A DNA stretch of 64,000 nt, from positions 1 through 64,000 of the forward strand of contig CADAWC010000014.1 of NCBI GenBank assembly GCA_902791475.1, given 5' to 3'. Position numbers and translations under genes: made by a program. The notes under the pieces were generated by a model. The model ran no database searches, was not told the origin of the DNA, and worked only from the letters and a program-made list of their open reading frames with translations. Source of the DNA: Fibrobacter succinogenes. GTDB lineage: Bacteria > Fibrobacterota > Fibrobacteria > Fibrobacterales > Fibrobacteraceae. Positions 8,939-17,523 of the stretch are shown piece after piece. Numbering within the stretch: position 1 is the stretch's first letter; every line of letters begins with the position of its first letter.

Positions 8939-10191
8939 TGTACCGTAGTGGCAAGAACCACCCGGCTGTAAGTTGCAGTTTTTGCGGAAAGCCGGCAGAA
9001 CAAGTCGAAAAGATGATCACCGGTGCAGGTGCGTATATTTGCAGTGATTGCATACGCATGTGCAGCCGCATTCTTGAAGAAGACTTGGCACGTACGAAAC
9101 AGGAACAGGAAGCGAAGGAAATTTCTTCAAAGCCGCTCCCGCTCCCGACCGAAATCAAGGCGCACCTGGACGATTTTGTCATTGGACAGGATCGTGCAAA
9201 GATGGCGCTCTCTGTGGCGGTTTACAACCATTACAAACGCTTGCGCTATAAGCAGACGCACAAGTCCAAGGACGATGTCGATGTCGAAAAGTCGAACTTG
9301 CTCCTGGTCGGCCCGACCGGTTCGGGTAAGACGCTCTTGGCGCAGACGATGGCCCGTTTCTTGGACGTGCCGTTCACGATTGCCGATGCGACGGTCTTGA
9401 CTGAAGCAGGTTACGTGGGCGAAGATGTCGACAGCATTATCGTGCGCCTTTTGCAGGCTGCCGATTACGATGTGGCGAAGGCTGAACGCGGCATTATCTT
9501 TATCGACGAAATCGACAAGATTGCAAGGAAGACCGCAAACCCTTCCATCACGCGTGACGTGAGCGGTGAAGGTGTGCAGCAAGGCCTCTTGAAACTCCTG
9601 GAAGGTACGGTTGCATCGGTCCCGCCGAAGGGTGGCCGTAAGCATCCGGAACAGCCGCTTGTGCAGGTGAACACGAGAAACATCCTGTTCATTTGCGGTG
9701 GCGCCTTTGAAACCTTGGACAAGATTATCTCCCAGCGCGTGAATCAGGGTGGCATGGGCTTTGGTGCCGATATCCACACGGCAAGCGAAAACAGCCTGAG
9801 CGAACTCTTCAAGCAGCTCGAGCCGGAAGACTTGATCAAGTTCGGCCTCATCCCGGAAATTGTCGGACGTTTGCCGATTGCCGTTGCCCTTGAAGAACTT
9901 GACGAGACGGCTCTCCTCAACATCTTGACGCAGCCGAAGAACGCACTCGTGAAGCAGTACAAGAGCTTGTTTGCTATGGACAACATCAAGCTCGAATTCG
10001 AAGACGATGCTCTCAAGGAAATCGTCCGCGAGACGATGACCCGCAAGACGGGTGCTCGTGGGCTCCGTTCCGTGATGGAACGCGTGCTGCAGCAGGCTAT
10101 GTTCAAGATGCCGGGCTCTGGCGAAAAGAAGTTCACCGTGACTGTCGAAATGGTCAAGGAAGGCCTCACGCACAACAAGAAAAAGTCCTAG
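8938..10191 (+). CDS. clpX: Clp protease ATP-binding unfoldase subunit ClpX
   Basis: ClpX is the AAA+ unfoldase partner of ClpP. The 417-aa product has the N-terminal C4 zinc finger ([14 protein letters not shown], then CSDC), Walker A GPTGSGKT, the pore loop GYVGED, Walker [11 protein letters not shown], and the [11 protein letters not shown] sensor-2 region. It overlaps clpP by one base. An intrinsic terminator follows, separating it from lon. Confidence 0.98.
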   Translation: MYRSGKNHPAVSCSFCGKPAEQVEKMITGAGAYICSDCIRMCSRILEEDLARTKQEQEAKEISSKPLPLPTEIKAHLDDFVIGQDRAKMALSVAVYNHYKRLRYKQTHKSKDDVDVEKSNLLLVGPTGSGKTLLAQTMARFLDVPFTIADATVLTEAGYVGEDVDSIIVRLLQAADYDVAKAERGIIFIDEIDKIARKTANPSITRDVSGEGVQQGLLKLLEGTVASVPPKGGRKHPEQPLVQVNTRNILFICGGAFETLDKIISQRVNQGGMGFGADIHTASENSLSELFKQLEPEDLIKFGLIPEIVGRLPIAVALEELDETALLNILTQPKNALVKQYKSLFAMDNIKLEFEDDALKEIVRETMTRKTGARGLRSVMERVLQQAMFKMPGSGEKKFTVTVEMVKEGLTHNKKKS

Positions 10192-10216
10192 TTGTTGCTG
10201 TGGATCGCGAATTTTA

Positions 10217-10247
10217 GCAGTTGCCGAAAAACGGTGACTGCTTTTTT
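10217..10247 (+). terminator. intrinsic terminator after clpX
   Basis: Hairpin GCAGT-T-GCCG / CGGT-G-ACTGC around an AAAA-rich loop, followed by TTTTTT. It lies 25 nt after the clpX stop, so lon must have its own promoter. Confidence 0.8.
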
Positions 10248-10268
10248 ATCCCCTCATCTTCAAAATAC

Positions 10269-10274
10269 TATCTT
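10269..10274 (+). promoter_or_regulatory. candidate -10 of a leaderless lon promoter
   Basis: TATCTT ends 8 nt before the lon ATG and no Shine-Dalgarno lies between. A start site about 7 nt after the -10 would fall at or next to the A of ATG. The same geometry recurs at seven other genes here. Confidence 0.5.
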
Positions 10275-10282
10275 TATAGTGT

Positions 10283-12706
10283 ATGGCTTTTGACTTTAAT
10301 AAAACGTATCCGTTGCTCCCTCTGAGGGATGCTGTTGTATTTCCGCTGACGACTAGACGCATTTTGGTGGGCCGCGAGATGTCTCTCCGTGCCCTGGAAT
10401 TTGCTGAGAATCATAACAACGAAATTATCCTGGTTGCACAGAAGAATGTGGAACAGGAAACGCTCGACAACCCGATGCTCGACCTTTACTCGGTGGGTGT
10501 GGTTGCCCGCGTGGCGAATGTGACGCCGTTCCCGAATGGATGTGTGAAGGTCGTGCTGGAAGGCGATTCCATTGTGGATCTCCGTTCGATTGCTTTGCGC
10601 GACGGATTTTTGCAGGTGACGGTCTCGCCGAGAGAACATTTTATCAAGGCCGAAGACAAGAGCGAAAAGTTTGAAGATGTGCTGAACATGTTCCGCGAAT
10701 ACGCCATGCACAGGAATATTGCCGATGGCATGGTCGAAGCGCTCTTTACGATGGATAGCCACATCAATGCGTTTTACGGGATGATCCCGTTCCTCTCGAT
10801 TTCGCTTTCCGAGAAGCAGGCGCTTTTGGAACTCGAAACGATTGATGCGCTTGCAGACCGCCTGATTAGCCTGATGCAGGTCGCTCAGGAAAACGAGAAC
10901 GTGATGATTCGCGTTCAGCAGAACGTACGCCAGAAGATGGCTCAGCAACAGAAAGAATGGTTTATCTCGGAGCAGATTCGCCAGTTGCAGGATGAACTGG
11001 ACGGCGAAAATGGCGGAGCTTCGGAACCGGACCAGTTGCTCAAGAAAATCAAGGCCAAGAAGTTTAGCAAGGCGATTGAAGAAAAGCTCGAAGAAGAAAT
11101 CGGTCGCATGCGCATGATGCAGCCGACGTCCCCGGAATACGCGGTGAGCCGCAATTACGTGGACTGGTTCCTCTCGCTCCCGTATGGTGTTTACACCGAT
11201 ACCGTTTTGAACATGAAGAAGGTGAAGGCGGAACTTGACTCTAAACATTTCGGTTTGGATAAAGTTAAAGAACGCATTATGGAATACGTGGCCGTGCTGA
11301 AGCTTACCGGTACGGAACGCCGCGCTCCGATCCTTTGCCTTGTGGGTCCTCCGGGGGTTGGCAAGACGACGCTTGTGGAATCAATTGCGACCGCAATGCA
11401 ACGTAACTTTGTCCGCATTACGCTTGGTGGCGTGCGTGACGAAGCTGAAATCCGTGGTCACCGCCGCACTTACATTGGTGCGATGCCGGGCCGCTTTATC
11501 CATGCGTTACGCCGTGCAAAGTGCATGAACCCGGTGATTTTGCTCGATGAAATCGACAAGATGGCAAGCGACTTTAGAGGCGACCCTGCAAGCGCTATGC
11601 TCGAAGTTTTGGATCCGGAACAGAACCATGACTTTACCGACCACTTCATGGAAGTGGGTCTCGACCTCTCCCGTGTGCTCTTTATTGCGACGGCAAACAG
11701 TGAAGGCGAAATTCCGGAAGCTCTGCGTGACCGTATGGAAGTGGTGCGCCTGCCGGGCTATTATCCGCATGAAAAGCTGCAGATTGCGGGCAAGTATTTG
11801 CTCCCACGCATCTGTGAACGCACGGGCGTGAAACTTGGCGAACAGGTGAGCTTCAGCGACGAGATGATTAACGCCGTGATGCGCGGCTGGACACGCGAAG
11901 CGGGCGTGCGTGAACTTGAACGCGTGCTTGAAAGTGCGGTGCGCCATCGTGCAAAAGACATTGTGATGGGCAAGAAGATCAAGCCGGAAGTGACGGCGAA
12001 GGTGCTTCAGGATTACCTCGGTGCTCCGAGATTCTTGGATAACCAGCTGCCGGAACCGGGCCGCCCGGGCGTTGTGACGGGCCTTGCCTGGACAAGTGTC
12101 GGTGGCGAAATTTTGCCTATTGAATGCATGCTCTTGAGTGGTAAGGGTCAGCTGATTTTGACGGGTAAGCTTGGCGACGTGATGAAGGAATCTGCACAGA
12201 TTGCTGTTTCGCTTGTTCGTGAACGCTTGCAGCGCTTTGGCATTGACCCAGCGATTGTGAAAAAGACCGACATCCACATTCACGTGCCGGAAGGTGCCGT
12301 GCCGAAGGATGGACCTTCTGCAGGTATTGCGCTTACGCTCTGCCTCTTGAGTGCGTTTACGAAGCAGCCGATTTCACCGGACATTGCGTTTACGGGTGAA
12401 GTGAGCCTTACGGGCGCCTGCCTCCCGATTGGTGGCTTGAATGAAAAGGCGCTTGCAGCACTCGCCGCTGGCGTTAAAACGCTCCACTTGCCTGAAGGCA
12501 ACAAGAAGGACGTGGCGGAACTTCCGGAACCGGCAAAGAAGGGCCTCAAGATTTACCCACACAAGCACATTGATGAAATCGTGAAGATTTTGTTCAAAGT
12601 GCCGAAGGCGGCGGAACAGACGAAAGACGAGAGACTAAAGACGAAAGAGACGCAAGTGGAAAAGCCTGCAAAATCTGTTTCGAAAAAATCTTCGAAGAAT
12701 GCGTAA
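10283..12706 (+). CDS. lon: ATP-dependent protease Lon (LonA)
   Basis: Lon is the AAA+ serine protease for misfolded and regulatory proteins. The 807-aa chain has the N-terminal substrate-binding domain (LPLRDAVVFPLTTRRILVGR), Walker A GPPGVGKTT, Walker B ILLDEIDKM, and the catalytic Ser in PKDGPSAGIALT with the later Lys in GGLNEKALAA. The tail after about residue 770 is nonconserved and Lys/Glu/Thr-rich; residues 779-788 are encoded by a 7-bp-period DNA repeat (12619-12646) that otherwise occurs in intergenic gaps. The ATG has no ribosome-binding site and follows a -10-like TATCTT, so a leaderless mRNA is likely. Confidence 0.97.
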   Translation: MAFDFNKTYPLLPLRDAVVFPLTTRRILVGREMSLRALEFAENHNNEIILVAQKNVEQETLDNPMLDLYSVGVVARVANVTPFPNGCVKVVLEGDSIVDLRSIALRDGFLQVTVSPREHFIKAEDKSEKFEDVLNMFREYAMHRNIADGMVEALFTMDSHINAFYGMIPFLSISLSEKQALLELETIDALADRLISLMQVAQENENVMIRVQQNVRQKMAQQQKEWFISEQIRQLQDELDGENGGASEPDQLLKKIKAKKFSKAIEEKLEEEIGRMRMMQPTSPEYAVSRNYVDWFLSLPYGVYTDTVLNMKKVKAELDSKHFGLDKVKERIMEYVAVLKLTGTERRAPILCLVGPPGVGKTTLVESIATAMQRNFVRITLGGVRDEAEIRGHRRTYIGAMPGRFIHALRRAKCMNPVILLDEIDKMASDFRGDPASAMLEVLDPEQNHDFTDHFMEVGLDLSRVLFIATANSEGEIPEALRDRMEVVRLPGYYPHEKLQIAGKYLLPRICERTGVKLGEQVSFSDEMINAVMRGWTREAGVRELERVLESAVRHRAKDIVMGKKIKPEVTAKVLQDYLGAPRFLDNQLPEPGRPGVVTGLAWTSVGGEILPIECMLLSGKGQLILTGKLGDVMKESAQIAVSLVRERLQRFGIDPAIVKKTDIHIHVPEGAVPKDGPSAGIALTLCLLSAFTKQPISPDIAFTGEVSLTGACLPIGGLNEKALAALAAGVKTLHLPEGNKKDVAELPEPAKKGLKIYPHKHIDEIVKILFKVPKAAEQTKDERLKTKETQVEKPAKSVSKKSSKNA
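12619..12646 (+). repeat. four heptads of the 7-bp repeat family inside the lon coding sequence
   Basis: Units GACGAAA, GACGAGA, GACTAAA, GACGAAA, read on the coding strand. The GACGAGA unit is identical to the unit repeated three times at 47591-47611 (other strand). It encodes the hydrophilic peptide TKDERLKTK of the nonconserved Lon tail. Confidence 0.7.
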
Positions 12707-12714
12707 TTAAAAGA

Positions 12715-12745
12715 GCCCGCCACAGTGATGTGCGCGGGCGTTTTT
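12715..12745 (+). terminator. intrinsic terminator after lon
   Basis: GCCCGC / GCGGGC hairpin with a 13-nt loop followed by GTTTTT. It begins 9 nt after the lon stop. The convergent gene ends at 12747, so the structure may serve both sides. Confidence 0.7.
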
Positions 12746-12746
12746 G

Positions 12747-13343
12747 CTATTTACGAATAAGTTTAAATCCAATCCAGATGGAATAGCCTTTTTCGTCTTT
12801 TTTATGACTGTCAAAACCTCCTGTGGCGAGAACGTCGGCGCCTATGGCGATGCCTGAATAGAATCGTTCGGATGATTGCCACAGATAGCCCGTTTCAAAT
12901 CTATAGTTGCCACCTAAAAGACCGATGCCGCCGCCACCGCCGATTTGGATATTCATTAGGGTCGATAAATAAAGGTTTTGAAGACTTCCGGATGATTTGA
13001 AAAATGGATAAACGGTTACTCCTGGACCCACTCCGTAGAAGATGGACGCTGAACGTTCGCGATTTTTCTTGTTCCAGCCGTTGGCCTGACCTCTAGTTAA
13101 TTCAAGTTCCATATTTCCGTAAATGGCGACAACGCCCTTGATTAAACCGCCGAAACGCGTTGAAACAAGTCCACCTACGCCATTGTATCCAAGGTATTCT
13201 TCTTTGTATTCTTGGTACAACGATTCTGGCGTTGTGTGGGTTGCTTCTAGATGCCGAATAACTGGCGATAATGTAAAGTCAAAATAAAAGCCTGCTGAGG
13301 CGAACGAGGCGAAAAACAGTAGGAGCAAAAAAATCTTTCGCAT
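12747..13343 (-). CDS. secreted or outer-membrane protein of unknown function
   Basis: A 198-aa protein with a signal peptide (MRKIFLLLLFFASFASA) and alternating hydrophobic/polar strands with many Gly and aromatic residues, ending in IWIGFKLIRK. That is compatible with a small outer-membrane beta-barrel, but no family is recognised. TATATT (13351-13356 read on the minus strand) sits 7 nt before the ATG with no ribosome-binding site, so it is probably leaderless. It is convergent with lon and divergent from the next gene. Confidence 0.7.
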   Translation of the reverse strand: MRKIFLLLLFFASFASAGFYFDFTLSPVIRHLEATHTTPESLYQEYKEEYLGYNGVGGLVSTRFGGLIKGVVAIYGNMELELTRGQANGWNKKNRERSASIFYGVGPGVTVYPFFKSSGSLQNLYLSTLMNIQIGGGGGIGLLGGNYRFETGYLWQSSERFYSGIAIGADVLATGGFDSHKKDEKGYSIWIGFKLIRK

Positions 13344-13403
13344 GGTTTATAATATAATCAAAATAGGTGGAAGGAGGGTTGTAATTTTTGTATTTTGGAA
13401 AAT

Positions 13404-13862
13404 ATGCAAAAATCTAAGCCTTTATATGTTTTTGAAAAAAAGAAAGTTATTCGCATTATGATTGTGGAGGCTATTCTTTTACTTTTGCCTGCAATTGTTT
13501 TTGCAATTGCTTTTGCGTATAGTTATATAAGATTTATGGGTTTAGAAGATCCAAGTCAATCTGATATTGGACCTGATTTTATGATGGCGATTATATTGTG
13601 TCCTTTTTTGCCGATATCGTTTGGGGCGCCATTGGTGCTTTTCTATCGCAGACTTTGGAAACGTCCGATAAGCAAAATGAAATATCTTATGGTGGCGATA
13701 ATCCCTTCTATTCCTTTATTGTTAAGTTCTGTATTGTGGATTATTAATGTATTCGTAGTTATTTTTGGACCATTGGCATTGGTGATTGTTTTAGGAAGCT
13801 TGAATGAGGTCTCTGAATGCGCGATTGAAGTTAAGGATGATTTAACGATGAATGAGGAATGA
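13404..13862 (+). CDS. small polytopic membrane protein, unknown function
   Basis: A 152-aa protein with about four hydrophobic segments (near residues 20-42, 60-78, 92-112 and 115-135) and a short acidic tail. The ATG at 13404 is preferred to an in-frame TTG at 13395 because TATTTT (13391-13396) lies 7 nt before the ATG, implying a leaderless mRNA. It is AT-rich compared with its neighbours. The next gene begins 1 nt after the stop, so the two form an operon and share a similar layout. Confidence 0.65.
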   Translation: MQKSKPLYVFEKKKVIRIMIVEAILLLLPAIVFAIAFAYSYIRFMGLEDPSQSDIGPDFMMAIILCPFLPISFGAPLVLFYRRLWKRPISKMKYLMVAIIPSIPLLLSSVLWIINVFVVIFGPLALVIVLGSLNEVSECAIEVKDDLTMNEE

Positions 13863-13863
13863 A

Positions 13864-14388
13864 ATGATTGATACGGAAACTCCTGAAATTGAACAAAAAT
13901 TTGTGGTAAAGAAATGGCCGGTCATCATTTGTATGTTGATGAATATGGTCCTGTTTAGTTTGCCGTGGTTTTGGTATCAAAAGGAAGTTGCCATTAATGA
14001 TGCCTATGGCAGAGAGAACATGGATAGCTTTAATTATATAGGCGAGTTTGCTGCGAGCTTATATCTTCCATTCCTTGCTGGAATTCCACTGTCATTGTTG
14101 TATTTGTTTTGTTTGAAGCGTCAGAAAAGTAAATCTATGATATGTTTTTTGGCGACAACACCTTTTTGGCCATTAGTAGTTACAGCCGTATTGGGAAATA
14201 TAGTGTGGATTATACTGATTCCTTTGATTATATTGAATATGGCAATTGTGGCGTACGCATTTTTAAATATGGAACTTTTGACTTATTGTTGCGGTGATGG
14301 ACTTAAGAAAAGATCGCCTAAATTTTTACTAGTCGGTTATACAGTCGTATTTGCGATTGGTGTGTTAATGACCACGCCTATGTTTTAG
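13864..14388 (+). CDS. polytopic membrane protein, distant paralogue of the preceding gene
   Basis: A 174-aa protein with four or five hydrophobic segments. The middle region (LPFLAGIPLSLLYLFCLKRQ) aligns in layout with LCPFLPISFGAPLVLFYRRL of the preceding product, suggesting distant paralogy. ATG 13864 is chosen over 13852 because GAGG at 13854-13857 gives good spacing and it avoids overlap. Function is unknown. The 166 bases behind it hold a small palindrome (ATACCATTTGGTAT near 14402) and a T-run that may terminate transcription. Confidence 0.6.
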   Translation: MIDTETPEIEQKFVVKKWPVIICMLMNMVLFSLPWFWYQKEVAINDAYGRENMDSFNYIGEFAASLYLPFLAGIPLSLLYLFCLKRQKSKSMICFLATTPFWPLVVTAVLGNIVWIILIPLIILNMAIVAYAFLNMELLTYCCGDGLKKRSPKFLLVGYTVVFAIGVLMTTPMF

Positions 14389-14554
14389 ATTGAGTAAGAA
14401 ATATACCATTTGGTATTATACTACTTGGTATAGTTTTTTTATTGCTTGTTGCTGATTTATTATCTTTTAGCTGATAATTGAATTTTAACTTCAAAGCGCC
14501 GCCGGCGCGACCCCGCAACTCAAAGGTCGTGCAAGCGGCCGACCTTAATGCTCT

Positions 14555-15346
14555 ATGGAATTCACTCTTGATGAAATGCGCGAGCACCTTGCAGCTCTCG
14601 AAGCAAGGATTGGCGAGGCTTGCAAGATTGCGGGCCGCAGCCGTGATTCGGTTAAGCTTGTGTGGGTGAGCAAGTTCCACCCGGCAGAAGCTGTGGAAAA
14701 TGCGATTGCTTTGGGCGCTACGGATTTTGGCGAAAACCGCGTGCAAGAAGCGGAACTCAAATTTTCCGAGCCGCGCACGGCAAAGGACGGAAGCCGCGTG
14801 CGTTGCCATGTGATTGGTCCTGTGCAAAGTAACAAGCTCAAGAAGGCGGCGCTCGTGGCCGACTGCATCCATTCCATTGCAAGTATCGAAGCGGTGGAAA
14901 AGTTGGAGAAGGTCTGTGCGGCAGCTGCAAATGGCCAGGGCAAAGTTCTCGATATTTTGTTCCAGGTGAACGCTGGCGAAGAAGAAACGAAGAGCGGCTT
15001 GGACGTTCACGAAGCGGAAGCGTTCCTCGAAGATTTAGGCGTGCGCGCGGGTGCAGCTGTCGATGGCAAGAGCGAAAATTTCCCGCATTTGCGTTTCCGT
15101 GGCCTCATGACGATTGGCAAGAATACGGGCGTTCCTGAAGATTCCCGTGAGTGCTTTGCGTTCTTGCGTGGATTGCGCGACAAGTTCCTTGCGAAAGGCG
15201 GCGCCTTTGCAAAGTTCGATCAGCTTTCGATGGGCATGACCGGCGATTTGGAAGTTGCGATTGAAGAAGGCTCTACGATGATTCGCGTGGGAACGGCCTT
15301 GTTTGGCGAACGCGATTACAGCAAGCCGGTAAATGATCCTGTATAA
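14555..15346 (+). CDS. YggS/PROSC-family pyridoxal-phosphate-binding protein
   Basis: Members of this family bind PLP in an alanine-racemase-like TIM barrel and maintain vitamin B6 and amino-acid balance rather than catalysing a known reaction. The PLP Lys40 is in VWVSKFHP; FGENRVQEA, HVIGPVQSNKLKK, LFQVNAGEEETKSG, GLMTIG, and LSMGMTGDLEVAIEEGSTMI are all family motifs. The 263-aa length is slightly above the usual 230 or so owing to an insertion around residues 165-180. It starts after a GC-rich stretch and has no clear ribosome-binding site. Confidence 0.9.
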   Translation: MEFTLDEMREHLAALEARIGEACKIAGRSRDSVKLVWVSKFHPAEAVENAIALGATDFGENRVQEAELKFSEPRTAKDGSRVRCHVIGPVQSNKLKKAALVADCIHSIASIEAVEKLEKVCAAAANGQGKVLDILFQVNAGEEETKSGLDVHEAEAFLEDLGVRAGAAVDGKSENFPHLRFRGLMTIGKNTGVPEDSRECFAFLRGLRDKFLAKGGAFAKFDQLSMGMTGDLEVAIEEGSTMIRVGTALFGERDYSKPVNDPV

Positions 15347-15354
15347 TCTACGCT

Positions 15355-15380
15355 GTCATGCCCGCCTTTGAGCGGGCATC
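15355..15380. repeat. palindromic intergenic element, GTCATGCCCGC family
   Basis: GTCATGCCCGC followed by a short loop and GCGGGCATC. Related elements lie at 23891, 43911, 47303, 49395, 59139 and 59220. A second half-site pair (GATTCCCGC at about 15403 and AGCGGGAATGAC at about 15466) flanks 50 nt of AT-rich sequence in the same gap, so two elements may be nested here. Confidence 0.75.
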
Positions 15381-15490
15381 ACCGTCTTGTTGTTGAAAGG
15401 GAGATTCCCGCTTTCTACTCAAAGAGCATAACTCAACTATAGAACTAAAGTTCAAAGTTTCGTATAGCGGGAATGACAGAGTGTACTAAT

Positions 15491-16369
15491 TTATACCTCT
15501 ATTCTCATGCCGGTGTGCATTTGTGCGACTTTGTCGCCGAGCACATCGTGCAAAATCTCGTAGGCGTGTTGCCCGGTGCAATGCCCTGTGTAGATTTTTT
15601 GAACGTTCAAATCGCGGAGGCGTTCGGCGAATGCTTTTACGCGGTCATCGGGTGTGCGGAATAAATGGAACCCGCCGAGGATGGCGTAAATTTGCTTGCC
15701 GGGGAAAGTCGCTTCGATTTCTTTAATGATGTTGTCGGCGCCGCCGTGGCTGCAGCTGTTCATGATGAACAATCCCTTGGGCGTATCGAAGACTAGACTT
15801 TGTTCGTGGTCGAAACTGTCGGGGCGGTATTTGCCGTTTTCCTTGACGCTCATGTGGGCGCGCTTGCCAATTTCATCGAGGTTTGGCGTCTTGTGGCCGA
15901 CGAGCGTTACTCCTGGTAAAATTTCGCAGTCGCCGTTGACGAATACGATGCGGTTGGCGTTCTTTTTGAGCGTTCCTTTGTGAATGCCGATGTATTCTTG
16001 ATACGTGAAAAACTTTAAGAATTTGTGCGTATGGTAGCAGTTTTCGTGGGCCGCATCGCGCAAGTAGAATTTGGCGTGGTCGTTCTTGTCGAAGAATTCT
16101 TGCATGCCGTCGGCGTGATCGTAATGCGCATGGCTTAAGATGCCTGCATCGATTTTGGAAATGTCAATCCCCATGAGTGCAGCATTCTTGGCGAATTGCG
16201 CTGAAGCTCCCGTGTCGAGCAGAATGCGCTTGCTGTTGAATTCGGTGTAGACGCAAAGTCCCCATTCGCCCTTTAATTGTTTTTGTGAAGTTTCGGCCGT
16301 GCAGGAATCGCAAGTGCAGCCGCTGCTGGCAAAACCGCTGATGTTGTCTATAAGGATTTTAATTTTCAT
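15491..16369 (-). CDS. MBL-fold metallo-hydrolase (COG1237-like)
   Basis: A 292-aa metallo-beta-lactamase-fold protein. The metal-binding motif HAHYDHADG is at residues 80-88, with later ligands plausible in the CSHGG segment and the GGFHL segment. The arrangement resembles the group annotated as 7,8-dihydropterin-6-methyl-4-aminobenzene-phosphate synthase-like; the substrate is not deducible. An unusual N-terminal Cys cluster (CTCDSC, residues 18-23) could bind an additional metal. It is downstream of rsmA on the same strand and may be cotranscribed. Confidence 0.8.
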   Translation of the reverse strand: MKIKILIDNISGFASSGCTCDSCTAETSQKQLKGEWGLCVYTEFNSKRILLDTGASAQFAKNAALMGIDISKIDAGILSHAHYDHADGMQEFFDKNDHAKFYLRDAAHENCYHTHKFLKFFTYQEYIGIHKGTLKKNANRIVFVNGDCEILPGVTLVGHKTPNLDEIGKRAHMSVKENGKYRPDSFDHEQSLVFDTPKGLFIMNSCSHGGADNIIKEIEATFPGKQIYAILGGFHLFRTPDDRVKAFAERLRDLNVQKIYTGHCTGQHAYEILHDVLGDKVAQMHTGMRIEV

Positions 16370-16379
16370 TTTCTCTTAT

Positions 16380-16415
16380 GGTTCCTATCGCCTTCGGCTC
16401 CAGGATGACAGTGCC
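16380..16415. repeat. palindromic intergenic element, CAGGATGACA family
   Basis: TCCTATCGCCTTCGGC followed by TCCAGGATGACAG forms an imperfect palindrome. Similar elements are at 27642 and 61494, and a looser one at 47352. It lies in the 62-nt gap between rsmA and the MBL gene. Confidence 0.6.
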
Positions 16416-16431
16416 TTTTGCGGGCATCTCC

Positions 16432-17214
16432 TTATTCACCTTTAAATGCCTTGTAGAAATTCAAAAACTGCTCGGGGCTGAGTTCTTCGGCGCGGATGGT
16501 CGTTGGCCAATCCAAGAGTTCGATAGTCGCCTGGATTTTCTTCTTGTCGTAATTACGTCCGAAGGAGTTCGCGAGCGTCTTGCGTTTTTGCGTGAATGCA
16601 GTGCGGACAAAGTCAAAGAATCCGTCGGGCGCCTGGAGGGCATCTTCGCGCGGTGTCAAAAGCATCGTGGCGCTATCGACATTCGGCTTTGGCGTAAAAT
16701 GCTCTGGCCCGATCTTGCGCAAAATTTGTGTATTTGCAAAAGCAGAAACGAGCACGGATAGGCTCCCATAATTGCTGGAACAGGGCTCAGCGCAAATGCG
16801 TTCGGCGACTTCGAGCTGCACCATTCCCATAAAGCCTTTGGTCAAGTGCAAACGCGGCATAAGCCCTGCGATAATGGCTGTACTTACGTTGTATGGTAAG
16901 TTGCCGGTAACCCACGGTTTTGCGTGTGCATCCAAAAACGCCTGCAAGTCAAACTTCAAAAAGTCGATGTTGACAATGTTGAAGTTTTTGTAGTCCTTGA
17001 ATTTTTCGTTCAAGACTTCAACGCACTGCTCGTCAATTTCGACAGCGGTAAGTTCTAGCCCGCGGTTGAGAAGGTGTTCGGTGAGTGCGCCGTGTCCCGG
17101 CCCGATTTCAAGAACGAATTCGCCTGCTTCGGCGGGCAAATCGCCTGCGATGGCAGTGGCGGTTTCGACATCCAAAAAGTTCTGTCCGAATTTGCGGCGG
17201 CGTGCTCTATCCAT
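16432..17214 (-). CDS. rsmA: 16S rRNA (adenine1518/1519-N6)-dimethyltransferase
   Basis: RsmA (KsgA) dimethylates two adjacent adenines at the 3' end of 16S rRNA late in 30S assembly. The 260-aa chain begins RRRKFGQNFL, has SAM motif I EIGPGHGALTEHLL, the acidic residue in AVEIDEQ, motif IV NLPYNVST and the C-terminal FVRTAFTQKRKTL. Gene length and motifs are standard. It precedes the MBL gene on the same strand. Confidence 0.96.
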   Translation of the reverse strand: MDRARRRKFGQNFLDVETATAIAGDLPAEAGEFVLEIGPGHGALTEHLLNRGLELTAVEIDEQCVEVLNEKFKDYKNFNIVNIDFLKFDLQAFLDAHAKPWVTGNLPYNVSTAIIAGLMPRLHLTKGFMGMVQLEVAERICAEPCSSNYGSLSVLVSAFANTQILRKIGPEHFTPKPNVDSATMLLTPREDALQAPDGFFDFVRTAFTQKRKTLANSFGRNYDKKKIQATIELLDWPTTIRAEELSPEQFLNFYKAFKGE

Positions 17215-17273
17215 GACGGGGAATATAGAAATTGATGCGGGTGTGTTAGACTTGCAAAAATTGAAAGCTTGAT

Positions 17274-17295
17274 TTTTGACAGTAAAGTGTCAAAA
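17274..17295. promoter_or_regulatory. perfect inverted repeat, operator-like
   Basis: Arms TTTTGACA and TGTCAAAA (8 bp, perfect) separated by GTAAAG. It lies just upstream of a TATATT hexamer (17304-17309) in the gap between rsmA and the phosphohexomutase. It could be a repressor or activator site for the short reading frame at 17316 or for the downstream gene. The protein that binds is unknown. Confidence 0.5.
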
Positions 17296-17315
17296 TTGAA
17301 ATGTATATTCAAAGT

Positions 17316-17375
17316 ATGTGTTCTCTATTCTTTGCTGTTATTATCACTATGCTCCTCTATTTCTTTTACTGCTGA
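17316..17375 (+). CDS. possible 19-aa hydrophobic peptide
   Basis: ATG to TGA reads MCSLFFAVIITMLLYFFYC, a single strongly hydrophobic stretch. TATATT ends 6 nt before the ATG, the same leaderless geometry as at larger genes here, and a perfect operator-like dyad lies upstream. Such a short frame can occur by chance and no homologue is known to me. The rest of this 309-nt gap (17215-17523) holds a heptad repeat array. Confidence 0.3.
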   Translation: MCSLFFAVIITMLLYFFYC

Positions 17376-17472
17376 AATGAGGGTCTCTTGATATTATGCG
17401 GTTTTTAGTATCTTTTACCTTGTAAAACAATTAGCGGTTTGGCGGTACGTTAGTATTTTGCGTTTTAAAATC

Positions 17473-17514
17473 AACAGTCCTAACCACTAGCCACTAACCA
17501 CTAATCACTAAACA
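17473..17514. repeat. degenerate 7-bp tandem array (six heptads)
   Basis: Units AACAGTC, CTAACCA, CTAGCCA, CTAACCA, CTAATCA, CTAAACA. It ends directly before the GAGG ribosome-binding site of the phosphohexomutase gene. Confidence 0.8.
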
Positions 17515-17523
17515 GAGGTTTTT

